In this document: positions 31,949 to 43,000 of the stretch, piece by piece
Position numbering within the stretch: the stretch's first letter is position 1
How the letters are laid out: each line of letters starts with the position of its first letter
NCBI GenBank assembly: GCA_048158365.1
Contig: JBLLNL010000010.1
From: Azoarcus_F sp048158365
Lineage (GTDB): Bacteria > Pseudomonadota > Gammaproteobacteria > Burkholderiales > Rhodocyclaceae
DNA length: 64,000 nucleotides
Reading direction: 5' to 3' (one strand)
Program-made: the position numbers and the translations under genes
Notes under the pieces: model-generated
Database searches by the model: none
What the model was told of the DNA's origin: nothing
Seen by the model: the letters and a program-made list of their open reading frames with translations, nothing else

Positions 31949-32863
31949 GCATGAACGAGGCGGACACCCGCTATCACCTGATCGACCCCGTGCTGCGCGA
32001 GAAGGGTTACGTCAGCCGCAACCAGATCACTCTGGAAACCATCCTGACGCCGGCGCCGGTGGAGCCTACGGGCGCCAAAGGACGGCGTCGCAAGGGGCCA
32101 GGCCTTACCGACTACCTGCTCGGCGTGCAGCTCGGCGACATGCCCAAGCCGCTGCCCGTGGCCGTGCTGGAGGCCAAGAAGGAAAGCGAGGACCCGCTCA
32201 AGGGCATGCAGCAGGCCAAGGGCTATGCCGACTGCGAACGCTTCGACGTGAAGTACGTGTTCGCCACCAATGGCCATCGCTATGGCGAGTTCGATTGCGT
32301 CACCAGCCTGCAAGGCGGTCCCTTCCCCTTCGCCGACTTTCCGCCGCACCCCGACCTGACCGCTCGCTATGCGAACGACACCGGCATCGACCTCACTCAG
32401 CCGGAAGCCGCCTTGCTGTTCCAGGCCGACAGCCCGGCCTGGGCGCTCTCGCGCTACTACCAGGACGCCGCCATCCGCGCAGCCTTTGAAAAGATCATCC
32501 TGTGTCAGCAGAACGGCGAGCCCGCCCGCGTGCTGCTCACCCTGGCCACTGGCGCGGGAAAGACCATCATCGCCACCAACCTGCTGTGGCGCATGAGCCA
32601 GGCCGGGCAACTGCCCAAGCCCGCCTTGTTCCTGTGCCATCGCTCGGCCTGGGGCCGCTGGTCGGAAGTGCTGCGACGCAACCCCAACGCCATCCACATC
32701 GGCCTGACCGCCACCCCGCGCAAGCTGGAAGAGTCGAAGAATGCCAGCGCCCAAGACCAGGAGATCACCGCCAACAACCGCAAGTACTTTGGCGAGCCGG
32801 GTCTACGAATACACCCTGATCGAAGCGCAGGAAGACGGCTATCTGGCCGCCTGGATTTCAGTT
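31945..32863 (+). pseudogene. hsdR: Type I restriction R-subunit (HsdR) gene, decayed
   Basis: Starts normally: MNEADTRYHLIDPVLREKGY, ITLETILTPAP, PVAVLEAKKESEDPLKGMQQ (nuclease Glu-x-Lys) and the Walker A LATGAGKTIIATN. At 32635-32637 the frame jumps from ALFLC to HRSAWGRWSEVL, so the block between, including most of helicase motif II (the DE of DECH), is lost in frame. Motif III GLTATPRKLEES is present. A one-base expansion (GGG at 32799-32801) then shifts the frame; the following VYEYTLIEAQEDGYLAA (from 32801) is the expected next block in the +1 frame. The C-terminal two thirds are gone. Confidence 0.85.
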
Positions 32864-33029
32864 CGGGCAGGCGCCGAAGGCCATCGATGGGCTACCTCAA
32901 GATTGCAAACCCGCACTGATAGCGCGCCTGGATGCCGTGCGCCACATCAGCCACAACTTCGTCTATGGCGTCGGCGACGACATGGACGATCTCGTTGCAG
33001 AGTACGGGCTCGATGGTCGAAAGCGATGA
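32856..33029 (+). pseudogene. 3' end of an unrecognised gene, fused after the HsdR remnant
   Basis: A + strand frame encodes FQFGQAPKAIDGLPQDC and continues KPALIARLDAVRHISHNFVY, then GVGDDMDDLVAEYGLDGRKR and a stop at 33027-33029. It has no start of its own and differs in frame from the HsdR remnant. Its end overlaps the start of the TOTE-type gene by 17 bases, which suggests it was the upstream partner of that gene. I do not recognise the family. Confidence 0.5.
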
Positions 33030-33818
33030 ACTGGCTGCACTGCGAGTCGAGAACACGCGCCTCATCGCGTTGCTCGAATCGCACGGCATCGATTGGCGCC
33101 CACCGTCAAAACCGGCGGCACCGCCAGCGGAACCGTCCAGGCTGTCCACTGAGGAAAAGGTTGCGCTGTTTCGCCGGTTGTTCCGTGGCCGCACCGACGT
33201 CTACCCCGTCCGTTGGGAGAGCAAGACGACGGGCAAGTCGGGCTACGCGCCGGCCTGTGCGAATGAATGGCGCGCTGGCGTGTGCGAGAAACCGCGCATC
33301 AAGTGCGGCGACTGCAGCAATCGCCTTTTTATCCTGCTGTCGGACGCGGTGATCTACAACCATCTGGCCGGTGCGCATACGGTCGGCGTCTACCCGCTGG
33401 TGGAGGACTACGGGCAGGAGATCGTAGACGAGTGCCACCATGTCGGCGCGGTGTCCTTCGACGCCATCCTGAGACACGTCAAGGCGAAATACGTGCTCGG
33501 CCTGACGGCGACGCCGATCCGTCGTGACGGTCAGCACCCGACGCGCCGCGCATCTTGCTGGCGACCGGAAAGCTCGTCGGTGAGGGCTTCGATCATCCCC
33601 CGCTCGATACCCTGGTACTGGCGATGCCGGTTTCCTGGAAGGGAACGCTGCAGCAGTACGCTGGCCGCCTGCACCGCGAGCACGCATCCAAGACCGGGGT
33701 TCGGATCATCGATATCGTCGACACCGCCCACCCGGCATTGCTCCGAATGTGGGATAAGCGCCAGCGCGGGTACCGGGCGATGGGTTACCGGATCGCTGCG
33801 GAAGTGGGCAGTTCATGA
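33013..33818 (+). pseudogene. TOTE-type primase-helicase gene, decayed by two deletions
   Basis: Opens with a short coiled coil (LAALRVENTRLIALLESHGI), then the start of the archaeo-eukaryotic primase domain seen in TOTE conflict systems (FRGRTDVYPVRWE, GYAPACANEW, CEKPRIKCGDC, and HTVGVYPLVED). The next residues jump straight to the SF2 helicase motif II (IVDECHHVGAVSF) and motif III (LGLTATPIRRDGQHP), so the primase Asp residues and Walker A are missing. A second junction near 33535-33545 changes frame and resumes at RILLATGKLVGEGFDHPPLD with the arginine-finger motif QQYAGRLHREH. The product cannot be active. In intact relatives this system is an invader or defence element. Confidence 0.75.
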
Positions 33819-33910
33819 ACTGGTCTTGGCGACATTCCGCAGGCGTTTGTACCGACCCGAAACGGCTGACCGAGGACCCATTCCTGCAGTCAACCATGGA
33901 GATGTGAGCG

Positions 33911-34405
33911 ATGAACCCGACCCATCCCTCCGACCCATGCGGTCCGCCCGTGAGCGCACGGGGGCGGATTCGACCGGACTGGATCGACTACAACGGCCAC
34001 ATGAACGTGGCCTACTACGTGCTTGCCTTCGACGAGGGTACCGACCGCTTCCTGGCCACGCTCGGACTGGACGCGGACTACCTCGGCGCCGGGGGCTCGA
34101 CCTTCGCGCTCGAGATGCACGTGACCTACGATCGCGAACTGAGGGTCGATCAACCCTATGTCGTGCGCACGCAGCTGGTCGACGCCGACGCGAAGCGGCT
34201 GCATCTGTTCCACCGCATGTTCCACGCGGAGGAGGGCTGGCTCGCGGCCACGAACGAGGTCATCACGATGCACATCGACATGACGAGCCGGCGCTCGGCC
34301 CCTTTCCCGCCGCACATCCGCGAGCGGGTGGACCGGACCCTCGCGGCTCATCGGGCTTTCCCCCGCCCGGACGGGCTGGGCCGTGTCATCGGCGTACGGC
34401 GTTAG
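33911..34405 (+). CDS. Hotdog-fold acyl-CoA thioesterase
   Basis: 164 residues, 4-hydroxybenzoyl-CoA thioesterase-type hotdog fold. The N-terminal PDWIDYNGHMNVAYYVLAFD contains the family Asp/His region, followed by FALEMHVTYDRELRVDQPY and a DAKRLHLFHRMFH strand. Closest in pattern to the thioesterases of carnitine/betainyl-CoA catabolism, but the substrate cannot be fixed. It hydrolyses an acyl-CoA in the cytoplasm. Its end overlaps the convergent FIST gene by four bases. Confidence 0.85.
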   Translation: MNPTHPSDPCGPPVSARGRIRPDWIDYNGHMNVAYYVLAFDEGTDRFLATLGLDADYLGAGGSTFALEMHVTYDRELRVDQPYVVRTQLVDADAKRLHLFHRMFHAEEGWLAATNEVITMHIDMTSRRSAPFPPHIRERVDRTLAAHRAFPRPDGLGRVIGVRR

Positions 34406-35610
34406 CCTGCATCCCTTGCGCCCGTCTTCGCTCCAGCGGGGCCTGTGAAGACGGTCAGCACGCCGGTGTAGCCGTACAGCCGGTCGCGGGCGATCTCCCC
34501 GCCGGCAAAAAAGCCGACCAGCGGCACGTTTCCGAGCACTTCGCGCAGTGCCTGCGATTCGGCGTTCGGCGTGCCGAAATGGGGGCCGCCGCGGCCGTTG
34601 CAGCTGACATAGATCGCCCCTGTGGCCTGCATCGCACCGTCCTCGAGGGTCTGGCGGATCTCGCGCGCGATCCGGATCAGGTCGGTCATGGCCGCGTCCG
34701 GATTCCGTTCGCACAGCGTGAGCTGCATGCCCTGCTCGACGTCCTCGGCGACCGCGAGCACACGGTGGTTGGGATCGAGGCCGACGATGTGTCTCACCCG
34801 CGTGTCCGGACCGAACTGACCGGGCACAGGGGCCGTGTCGTCCTGACCCGAGCGCAGACCGACCAGCGTCGTCGACAGCGCACGCGCGATGTCCTCGACC
34901 TCGGCGTCCTCCGGCAGGCCGAGGTCCTGAATCACGCAGGTGAGGGCGGGGCTATCGTCGAGCTCGACCACCACATTGTTCTGGGCGCGGGTGATGGAAT
35001 GTCCGGGGCCGATCGGCTGGCAGCCCTGCGTCACCCGGGACAGGATGCCCACGTCGTCGGAGAAGGCAACCCCGGAAAGGCCGCCGCTGAGCACGGCGTC
35101 GGCGATCTGCAGGCTGCGTGTTCTCGTCGATGACAGTCCACCGAACAGATAGCCGGTGGCGGTGCGCTCGGACAACTCCTCGAGCAGGTCCTGCAGATCG
35201 GGGGTGTTTCCATCGGCGTGCACCAGCGCGGTATGCGCGGTGAAGCCGGCCGGGTCCGCCCTGAGCGGCTGCCGTCCGGAGAACATCCTGAACGCGCTGT
35301 GCGGAAGCGGCGCGACCATCAGCGCCAGCGCCGGTTCGTCGAAATACTCGACCGCGTCCGCGATGATGCCGATCCCCACCGTGCCGACCCAGGTCATGTG
35401 CGGCAGGCGTTCGCGCAACAGGTCGAGAACCTGTTCCGCGACCGGGGCGAGATAGTCGGTCAGATAGCACCAGCCCAGCGTGTAGACGGCCGGCGCCTGC
35501 TGCCCGGCCAGCTGCGCGATGCGCGCCTCGATCTGCCCGACGCACTGCTCGGTCGCGGCGCGCCAATCGGGCGCGGGGGCATGCGCGCAAATGAATGAGG
35601 AATCAGGCAT
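34402..35610 (-). CDS. FIST-domain sensory protein
   Basis: 402 residues with an N-terminal FIST domain (about 20-215, LGWCYLTDYLAPVAEQVLDL to TGYLFGGLSSTRTRSLQI) and a C-terminal FIST_C domain (about 220-375), including the typical late block GAIYVSCNGRGGPHFG and VPLVGFFAGGEIA. FIST proteins are thought to sense small ligands such as amino acids and often pair with signalling output domains; this one stands alone. I chose ATG 35610 with GGAG nine bases upstream. It diverges from the aldolase gene at 35870. Confidence 0.88.
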   Translation of the reverse strand: MPDSSFICAHAPAPDWRAATEQCVGQIEARIAQLAGQQAPAVYTLGWCYLTDYLAPVAEQVLDLLRERLPHMTWVGTVGIGIIADAVEYFDEPALALMVAPLPHSAFRMFSGRQPLRADPAGFTAHTALVHADGNTPDLQDLLEELSERTATGYLFGGLSSTRTRSLQIADAVLSGGLSGVAFSDDVGILSRVTQGCQPIGPGHSITRAQNNVVVELDDSPALTCVIQDLGLPEDAEVEDIARALSTTLVGLRSGQDDTAPVPGQFGPDTRVRHIVGLDPNHRVLAVAEDVEQGMQLTLCERNPDAAMTDLIRIAREIRQTLEDGAMQATGAIYVSCNGRGGPHFGTPNAESQALREVLGNVPLVGFFAGGEIARDRLYGYTGVLTVFTGPAGAKTGARDAG

Positions 35611-35869
35611 TCGGGTCACTCCAGGAGGTGCGTTCGCGTGGCTCTGCATGGCAGTGGACACCGCGGTGAACACAAGGTTTGGGCGAAACCGCGACACGGG
35701 GGACAGACCACGGTTTTGCTTCACGGCGAAACCGCGGCCTCTCCTCCACTTTCACCAAACCAGTGTTTGCGATCGCCGCCCGGCCGGAGGAACATGTCGA
35801 TAGCGGTGCGCGCCGGGTCCGACCTGTTCCTGCCGTTCATGACAACACTGGCCAACACGGGAGACAAGC

Positions 35870-36718
35870 ATGGATACACGCGTAGAAACAAGGATTCACC
35901 GTTACGATCCGACCACCGACAAGAAAGTGTCGATCTACCAGCCCGACCAGCCCGGACTGATGTTCCCGGGCATCCCCACTTTTTCCAGCCACGAGCAGGA
36001 GCGCCAGTACCTGAAGGAGCGTCTGGTCGGAGCCTGCCGCGCGTTTGCGCTGCACGGTTTCGACTACGGCTTCGCCGGTCACCTCACGATCCGCGATCCG
36101 GAACGGCCGCATCTGTACTGGACCAATCCGATGGCGGTGCATTTCAACCAGGTCAAGGTCTCGAACCTGATCCTGGCCGATCATGACGGGAATGTCGTCG
36201 AGGGCGATCATGCGTTGAACCGCGCCGGTTTCGTGCTGCATGCGGCGGTACACGAGGCCCATCCGGACATCCTCGCGATGTGTCATGCCCATACCGTATA
36301 TGGCACGGCCTTTGCCGCGTTGGGTAAACCGCTCGCGCCGATCTCGCAGGATGCGGCCGCCTTCTTCGAGGATCACGTGGTCATCGACGACGAAGCCGGG
36401 CAGGTCGCGGTCGAGGTTCAGGCGGGGTGCGGCGTTGCCCCCGCCTTCAAGGGCGTGAAAGCCGCGATCCACAAGAATCACGGCCTCTTCACCGCGAGCC
36501 GACACAGCATCGAGGCGGCCGCGTTCTGGTTCATCGCACTCGAGCGCTGCTGCCAGCAGCAGTTGATGGTCGAGGCCACCGGCCAGACGCCGTCCCTCGT
36601 GTCGCCCGAGCGCGCCCGCTACAGCCGCGAACACGTCGGAAGCGAGTACATCGGCTGGCTCCACTTTCAGACCATCTGGAGCGACCTGATCGTCAGCCAG
36701 CCGGACATGTTCGACTGA
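35870..36718 (+). CDS. Class II aldolase/adducin-family protein
   Basis: 282 residues. Metal-binding His pair in MCHAHTVYG and further His in AAIHKNHGLFTAS fit the zinc-dependent class II aldolase/adducin family (fuculose-1-phosphate aldolase, ribulose-5-phosphate 4-epimerase and relatives). The substrate is unclear; homologues of this length are often annotated only at family level. ATG 35870 is preceded by GGGAGACAAGC. The gene stands alone, divergent from the FIST protein gene. Confidence 0.88.
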   Translation: MDTRVETRIHRYDPTTDKKVSIYQPDQPGLMFPGIPTFSSHEQERQYLKERLVGACRAFALHGFDYGFAGHLTIRDPERPHLYWTNPMAVHFNQVKVSNLILADHDGNVVEGDHALNRAGFVLHAAVHEAHPDILAMCHAHTVYGTAFAALGKPLAPISQDAAAFFEDHVVIDDEAGQVAVEVQAGCGVAPAFKGVKAAIHKNHGLFTASRHSIEAAAFWFIALERCCQQQLMVEATGQTPSLVSPERARYSREHVGSEYIGWLHFQTIWSDLIVSQPDMFD

Positions 36719-37009
36719 ACGGGGCAGGTCACCGGAACAGACCGGCTTCGCCAACCTCGAGCGGCACGTGCTGCTCGGTGTCGAAGTGGTGGTGCATGGT
36801 CGGCCCCGGCACGGCCTGAATGGGCATGCCTCGCCATGAGATTCCACCGGTGTTGAGGTGGGTCAAATTGATCATCATCGCTGGCTTTATCATAGACATC
36901 GAGCGTCACGATCACTGCTTGAACGACCAGAGCACAACTCCGGTGGTTGTTTGCGCGGGTCTGGTTGGTCAACGACCGCCTCAACCTGGCAATCCAAGGG
37001 AGTTAGCCG

Positions 37010-40000
37010 ATGTCTTGTCACAGTGGTTTCCGTCTGAAGCAACTCGCCATCAGCATTGCGCTGGCGTTTCCAATGGTGCAGGCAACGGGTGCTCTCGCCA
37101 ACGACCCGTGTACCGACGCGGGTAACACCCGGACTTGCGCAGGCGATCAGTCGGCAGGCGTTGCCTTTAGCGATCCTCCACCAACAATTCTTAGGGTGCG
37201 CGATCTGAGTACCGGCATCGCCCCGGCTAGCGGCGTTTCGGGTATCAAATTCTTCAGTCAGCGCGCGAATGGTAGCAACGGCTCCTCTGGGGTTGGGTTT
37301 GGCGGCGACGGTGGCAATGGCGCAAACGGTATTGGCCTGATGACGACCTTTAGAGGAGGGCTATGGGAGATCGTGACGGTGGGCGATGCCGCCCAAGGCA
37401 TCCAGGTCCACAGTCTGGGTGGCAATGGTGGTCGCGGTGGGAACTCAAATTGCATCGAACTTTTCGGCTTCTGCATTGAAGGGCCTTTAGCGGGAATTGC
37501 TGGTGATGGGGGAAGAGGCGGTGACGGAGGCGCCGTATTTTCTAGGAGTGACGGCGTAGTCACCACGACCGGCGATAACGCCCATGGTGTGTTTGTCGGG
37601 AGTCATGGTGGTGACGGTGGGCGTGGGGGCGACGTCAATAATCCCGGTGGCGGCGTCGCCGGTGACGGTGGCAAGGCGGGAAGCGGAGGTCAGGTCACGA
37701 TCAACAGCAGCGGCGTGATCACGACCTTCGGCGCGAACTCGCACGGCATCCTGGCGCAGAGCAGGGGTGGCCTGGGCGGAGACGGTGGCCGCGTGGGCGG
37801 GATTTTTGCCAAGCAGGGTGCGGGCAAGGACTCCGGTCATGGCGGAAAGGTCGAAGTCGACAATTCCGGATCAATTACGACGAGTGGTACAGATTCCCTC
37901 GGCATCTTTGCGCAAAGCGTCGGGGGTTTTGACGAGGAGACGGGCGGTGGCGGTGGCGGTGGCGGCAGCGGAACAGGCCTATTTGTCATAGGCGGTAGTG
38001 CTGGCAGCGGCGGCGCCGGGGGAGAAGTTACCGTAACCAACCGTGGTTCGATAACGACGCGTGCTTCGGGCATTCGTGCCGAGAGCATTGGGGGGGGCGG
38101 GGGCAGTGGTGGCTTCAGCGTCAGCCTGCTTCCCTTGGTCAGTTTTGCCCATGGGGGAAGTGCTGGTGCCGGTGGCGATGGCGGCAATGTCTCGGTGCGC
38201 AGCTGGGAAGGGAGTATCGAAACCCATGGAGATAATGCCGCAGGGGTTCAGGCGAAGAGCATCGGTGGCGGAGGTGGAGACGGCGGGGGCGCAATCAGCG
38301 CCGCGGCAGGAAAGGAGTTCTCTGTTTCCCTTTCGCACGGCGCTCATGGGGGAAAGGGAGGACAGGGCGGTACCGTCACGGTGCTGAGCAAGAGCAGCAT
38401 CACTACGCAGGGCGCGTTCGCGCCCGGGATTGCTGCCGACAGTATCGGGGGTGGTGGTGGTAATGGGGGCTACAGCGTCTCCGCAGCAGGCTCTCTCGGC
38501 TTCAGCGTTGCTGCCAGTTGGGGCGGCACCGGCGGCGCCGGTGGAAACGGTGGCGAGGTCAAGGTCGGCAGTGTCGCCGATGCAATTGCCGGCCGCATCA
38601 CGACATCGGGCAACTTCTCTGATGGCATCGTTGCACAGAGCACTGGCAAGGGAGGCGGACGCGGGGGTGTGAGCGTTGCCGGCACCGCCGGGCTGAAGGG
38701 CAGCCTCAGTGTGAGCGTCGGGGGATTCGGTGGCGATGGCGGGGCGGGCGGCAATGTGAGTGTCTACAGTAGCGCCAGCGTTGCCACCGAAGGAGATGAT
38801 GCGAATGGCATCAAGGCCCAGAGCGTAGGCGGCAGTGGCGGTGCCGGCGCGGTAAGCGTTGCGGCTGGGCTTGCGGTAGAGGGTAAAGCTTTTAACTTCA
38901 GCCTCGGAGGGTTCGGCGGGACCGGCGGCAGGGGCGGACTTGTGACTGTTGGCAGTGAGGCGGCGCCGGTCATCGGTGACATCACCACCCATGGCGAGCG
39001 CTCCAGCGGCATCCACGCAGCCAGCACCGGCGGCAGCGGTGGAAGCGGGGGCCTGAGCGTCGCAGGGGGCATCAGCCTGACAGATTCGGCTTTTGACTTC
39101 AGCGTCGGGGGATCCGGTGGCGATGGCGGGGCGGGGGGCAATGCAAGCGTCTACAGCGCGGCGAACATCCGAACCGGTGAGCCATTCGCCGACCGCACCC
39201 GGCGCGGTGACGCGGCCTACGGCATCTATGCCAGCAGTGTCGGCGGCAGTGGCGGTTCGGGGGGCGGCAGCGTCGCCGGCGGTATCTCGAGCGACGGTGG
39301 AATTCAATTCAGCTGGGGGGGTGCGGGCGGGGGCGGCGCCAAGGGGGGGGCGGTCACGGTGGTCAACGCCGGTTCCGTCACGACCGCAGGCGATTCCGGG
39401 ACCGGGATTCACGCAACGAGTACCGGCGGCAACGGTGGCGACGGTGGCTTCAGTGTGGCGGGCAGTCTCGAATTCCGTTCTGGAGGTAAGAGCATCGATG
39501 TGTCGATTGGCGGCGGCGGTGGGGATGGTGGCTTGGGCGGCGGTGTCACCGTGCGCAACACAGGCATCGTCGACACCGCCGGCGCCAAAGCGCTGGGGAT
39601 ACTCGCGCAGAGCGTCGGCGGCAACGGAGGCACCGGGGGATTCAGTGCTGCCGGATCGCTCCTGATCGGTGACTCGGGGCCTTCGCAAGGGGGCACGATC
39701 AACCTGAACTTCAGCCTGGGCGGGGGCGGCGGGGACGGCAACGTCGGCGGTGTCGTCACGGTGACCAACGAGAACCGTATCACGACGAGGGGGAGCGCCT
39801 CCCACGCTGTCTACGCGGCGAGCCTTGGTGGTGGTGGGGGTTCGGGCGGAAACAGCATGACCGCATTCGTGGACTTCTCCAGGCCGAGCAAGGGGTCCAA
39901 CTTCAACCTGAGCGGCTCGGTCGGCGGCAAGGGCGGGAGCGGTAATCATGGCGGAGAGGTCACCGTTACAAATCTCGGTGCGATCAACACCCATCATTAT

Positions 40001-43000
40001 GGATCGTACGGTATCTACGCGCTGAGCGTTGGCGGCGGCGGCGGCGATGGTGGAGATGCCAAGGCTTTTTCGCTGATACTCGGTTGCCCATTGGGTTTGG
40101 CTGATGTGTGTCGCAGCAAGAAACCAACGGACGACATCAATCTGAATGGTGCGTTAGGCGGCAATGGTGGCGGCGCAAGCGACGGGGGCAAGGTCGAGGT
40201 CGTCAATGGTGGCGACATAGTCACGCGGTATGCGGGTTCACACGGCTTAGTGGCCCAGAGCATCGGTGGTGGTGGTGGCAATGGCGGTAATGCAGGCCTT
40301 GGACTTACCGATGACTCGGCTGAAGAACTCGCAAACCTCTATCTGTCAGGGGCGAGAGCTTGGAGTTCGCTCTTTAATCTCAGAGAATGGAATGTTACGG
40401 CCGGCGGTTCCGGAGGAAGCAGTGGGCATGGCGGGGAGGTGACGGTGACCAACAGCGGTCACATCACCACCTACGGCGCCGCTTTCGTTCTCGACGAGGG
40501 CGAACTGGTTTCGCTCGCTGCCGAAGGGGGCTACGGCATCCTCGCGCAGAGTGTGGGCGGCGGCGGGGGCACGAACATTGCCCGCGGCGGTGACGCAGGG
40601 GTCGGTCTGCTGGGTAAGTTGGGGCTCGGCGGCGCGGGCGGGTCCGCAGGGAATGGGGGCAAGGTTACGGTGACCAACACCGGCTCGATCACCACCCACG
40701 GCAGCGGGGCGCATGCCATCCTTGCGCAGAGCGTTGGCGGCGGTGGTGGCGTCGCCGGCGACGTCAACAGGTTCGACAAAGTCCCCTTTAGCGATACGAG
40801 CATCGGAGTCAATATCGGACTCAACCTCGGTTTCGGTCTCCCCGGCGGCAACGGCGGCAATGGTGGTGCCGTTACGGTCGACAGTGCCGGGAATATCACC
40901 ACAAATGGCGACGGAGCCTTCGGCATCCTGGCCCAGAGTGTCGGCGGCGGGGGCGGCGTTGCGGGCAATCCCGGTTTGTTGGGTATCCAAGTGCCCAACT
41001 TCTTCGGCACCGTCGGAGGAAAAGGCTCGGCCGGCACGGTGACCGTGCAGCACAGCGGGAATATTACGACCATCGGCGACGGGGCACACGGCATCTTCGC
41101 GCAGAGCGGGGGCGGCTTTCAGGGTGAAGTCATTCGTTACGAAAAGCAGGTCAGTTCGAATGGTGAGATCGAAGAAGTTGAAGTGGAGAGAACTCCCTTC
41201 GACGGTAAGGGTGCCGATGTAGGCGTTACCCTGGCCGGGCGCATCAGCACCTCGGGTCAGGACGCGTTCGGGATACTCGCCCAGTCCAGGGGCGAGACCG
41301 GGGCGGGAAACATCACCATCGACATCGACAGCGGCGGCGTGTGGGGCGGCTCCGGCGCCGGAGCGGCGGTGAAATTCCTCGACGGCAAGGACAACACCCT
41401 GAGCAATCGCGGGACGATCACGGCATTGAGTGGCGTGGCCGTCGTGGGCGGCGCCGGCAACGAGATCGTCGACAACTACGGCACGATCACCGGCAGCGTC
41501 AAACTGGGCGCGGGTGCCAACGCATTCGCCAATCACGCCGATGCGGTGCTCCATTCCGGCGCCGATTTGGAAGTCGGCGCGGGTCGGCTCGTGATCAATT
41601 CCGGCACACTGTCGCCGGGTGGAGATGGCAGGGTTCAACTCACTGCGCTGACCGGCGACTTCCGGCAGACAGCGACGGGCGCGCTCGCGGTTGACGTGGA
41701 CCTGGCCACCCAGCAGGGCGACCACGTTAGCGCCAGCGGCAAGGCTGAGGTCGCGGGTGAGATCAGGGTGAACGCTATGCGCCCGGGTCGGGCACGGCCC
41801 GGGGAACACAGGCAGGTGATAGTGTCCGGGGCGGATGGTGCCACCAGTGACGCATTGCGCCTGGTCGCGCCGCAGTCCCGGGTTGTCAGCTACGCGCTCG
41901 ACCAAACCGGCACCGAAGTCGCGATCCTCTCGGTCGTGGACTTTGCACCGACCTCGAACCTGGCGCTTGGCCCCAACGCGCGGCGCATAGCCGACCATGT
42001 GAACGCGATCCAGCGCGCGGGAGGCTCGGACAGCTTTGAACCGTTCGCCGCGGCCCTGGTGAACCAGTTGGACGACGAGAGCCTCGGCCGCGCCTATGAA
42101 AAGTTGGCGCCTGGTGTTGTCGGCAGCCTGCCCATGGAGACGGCGATGTCCAGCATGGGTTTCAACGATGCGATGCACAGCTGCCGCCAGCGCGATGGCG
42201 AACACCGGTTCGTGCGCGAGGGCGATTGCGGGTGGTTCCAGGTAGGGGCCGGCCGTAGCGACCAGGATCGCACCGCACTCAACCCCGGCTACGAGCTGGA
42301 CACCTACACGCTGGCCGGCGGCGCGCAGCGGGAAGTGGCCACGGATACCCATTTCGGCTTCGGGCTATCGTTTGCACGCGACAAGCTCGACTCGAACCTG
42401 TCGGACGTGGATGGCAACCGGTTCGAGGCCGGGATGGTGTTGAAGCGTCGTCACGGTGCGACCATGTTTTCGGGGTCGGGCAGCGCAGGATTCGGCAATT
42501 ACGACAGCAGGCGCGTGGTCGACCTCGTGACGCCGGGAGTTGTTGCCCGAGGCGACCAGGATGTCCGGTTCGCTTCGGTCCATGGGCGCGTGAGTCACGA
42601 TCTGGCGCAAGGGCCCGACTTCTATGTGCGCCCGCTGGTTGATCTCGGTGCCACTTACGTGTCCCGCAGTAGCTTCAGGGAAAAAGGGGCTGACGGCGCC
42701 AACCTGCAGGCGGCCAAGCAATCCGACACGTTCGTCACGGTGCAACCGGCAATCGAGTTTGGTGGCGAGCGGCGGCTGAACAATGGCGGGCTGCTGCGTC
42801 CCTACGTCCGGATCGGCGTAACCCGGTTTCTCACCGACAACGATCGGCAGATCACCGCCACCCTGCAGGGTGCCCCCGCGGGTGTGGCGCCTTTCAAGAA
42901 CGTGACGTCCAGTGACAGAACCCACGCCAATGTTTCACTCGGCGCGAACATCCTGACCAAGGGTGGTGCCGTGGCACGTCTTGACTACACCGGGCAGTTT

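Noticed and set aside
37250..41300. Regularly spaced DNA repeats resembling an array
   Set aside because: They are imperfect coding repeats of the autotransporter passenger, with no constant repeat and unique spacer pattern as in CRISPR.
37979..42352. Very long open frames (about 670 residues each) on the - strand of the autotransporter gene
   Set aside because: They arise from the GC-rich, repetitive GGN codons of the sense gene; their sequences are low-complexity Ala/Arg/Pro mixes without motifs.
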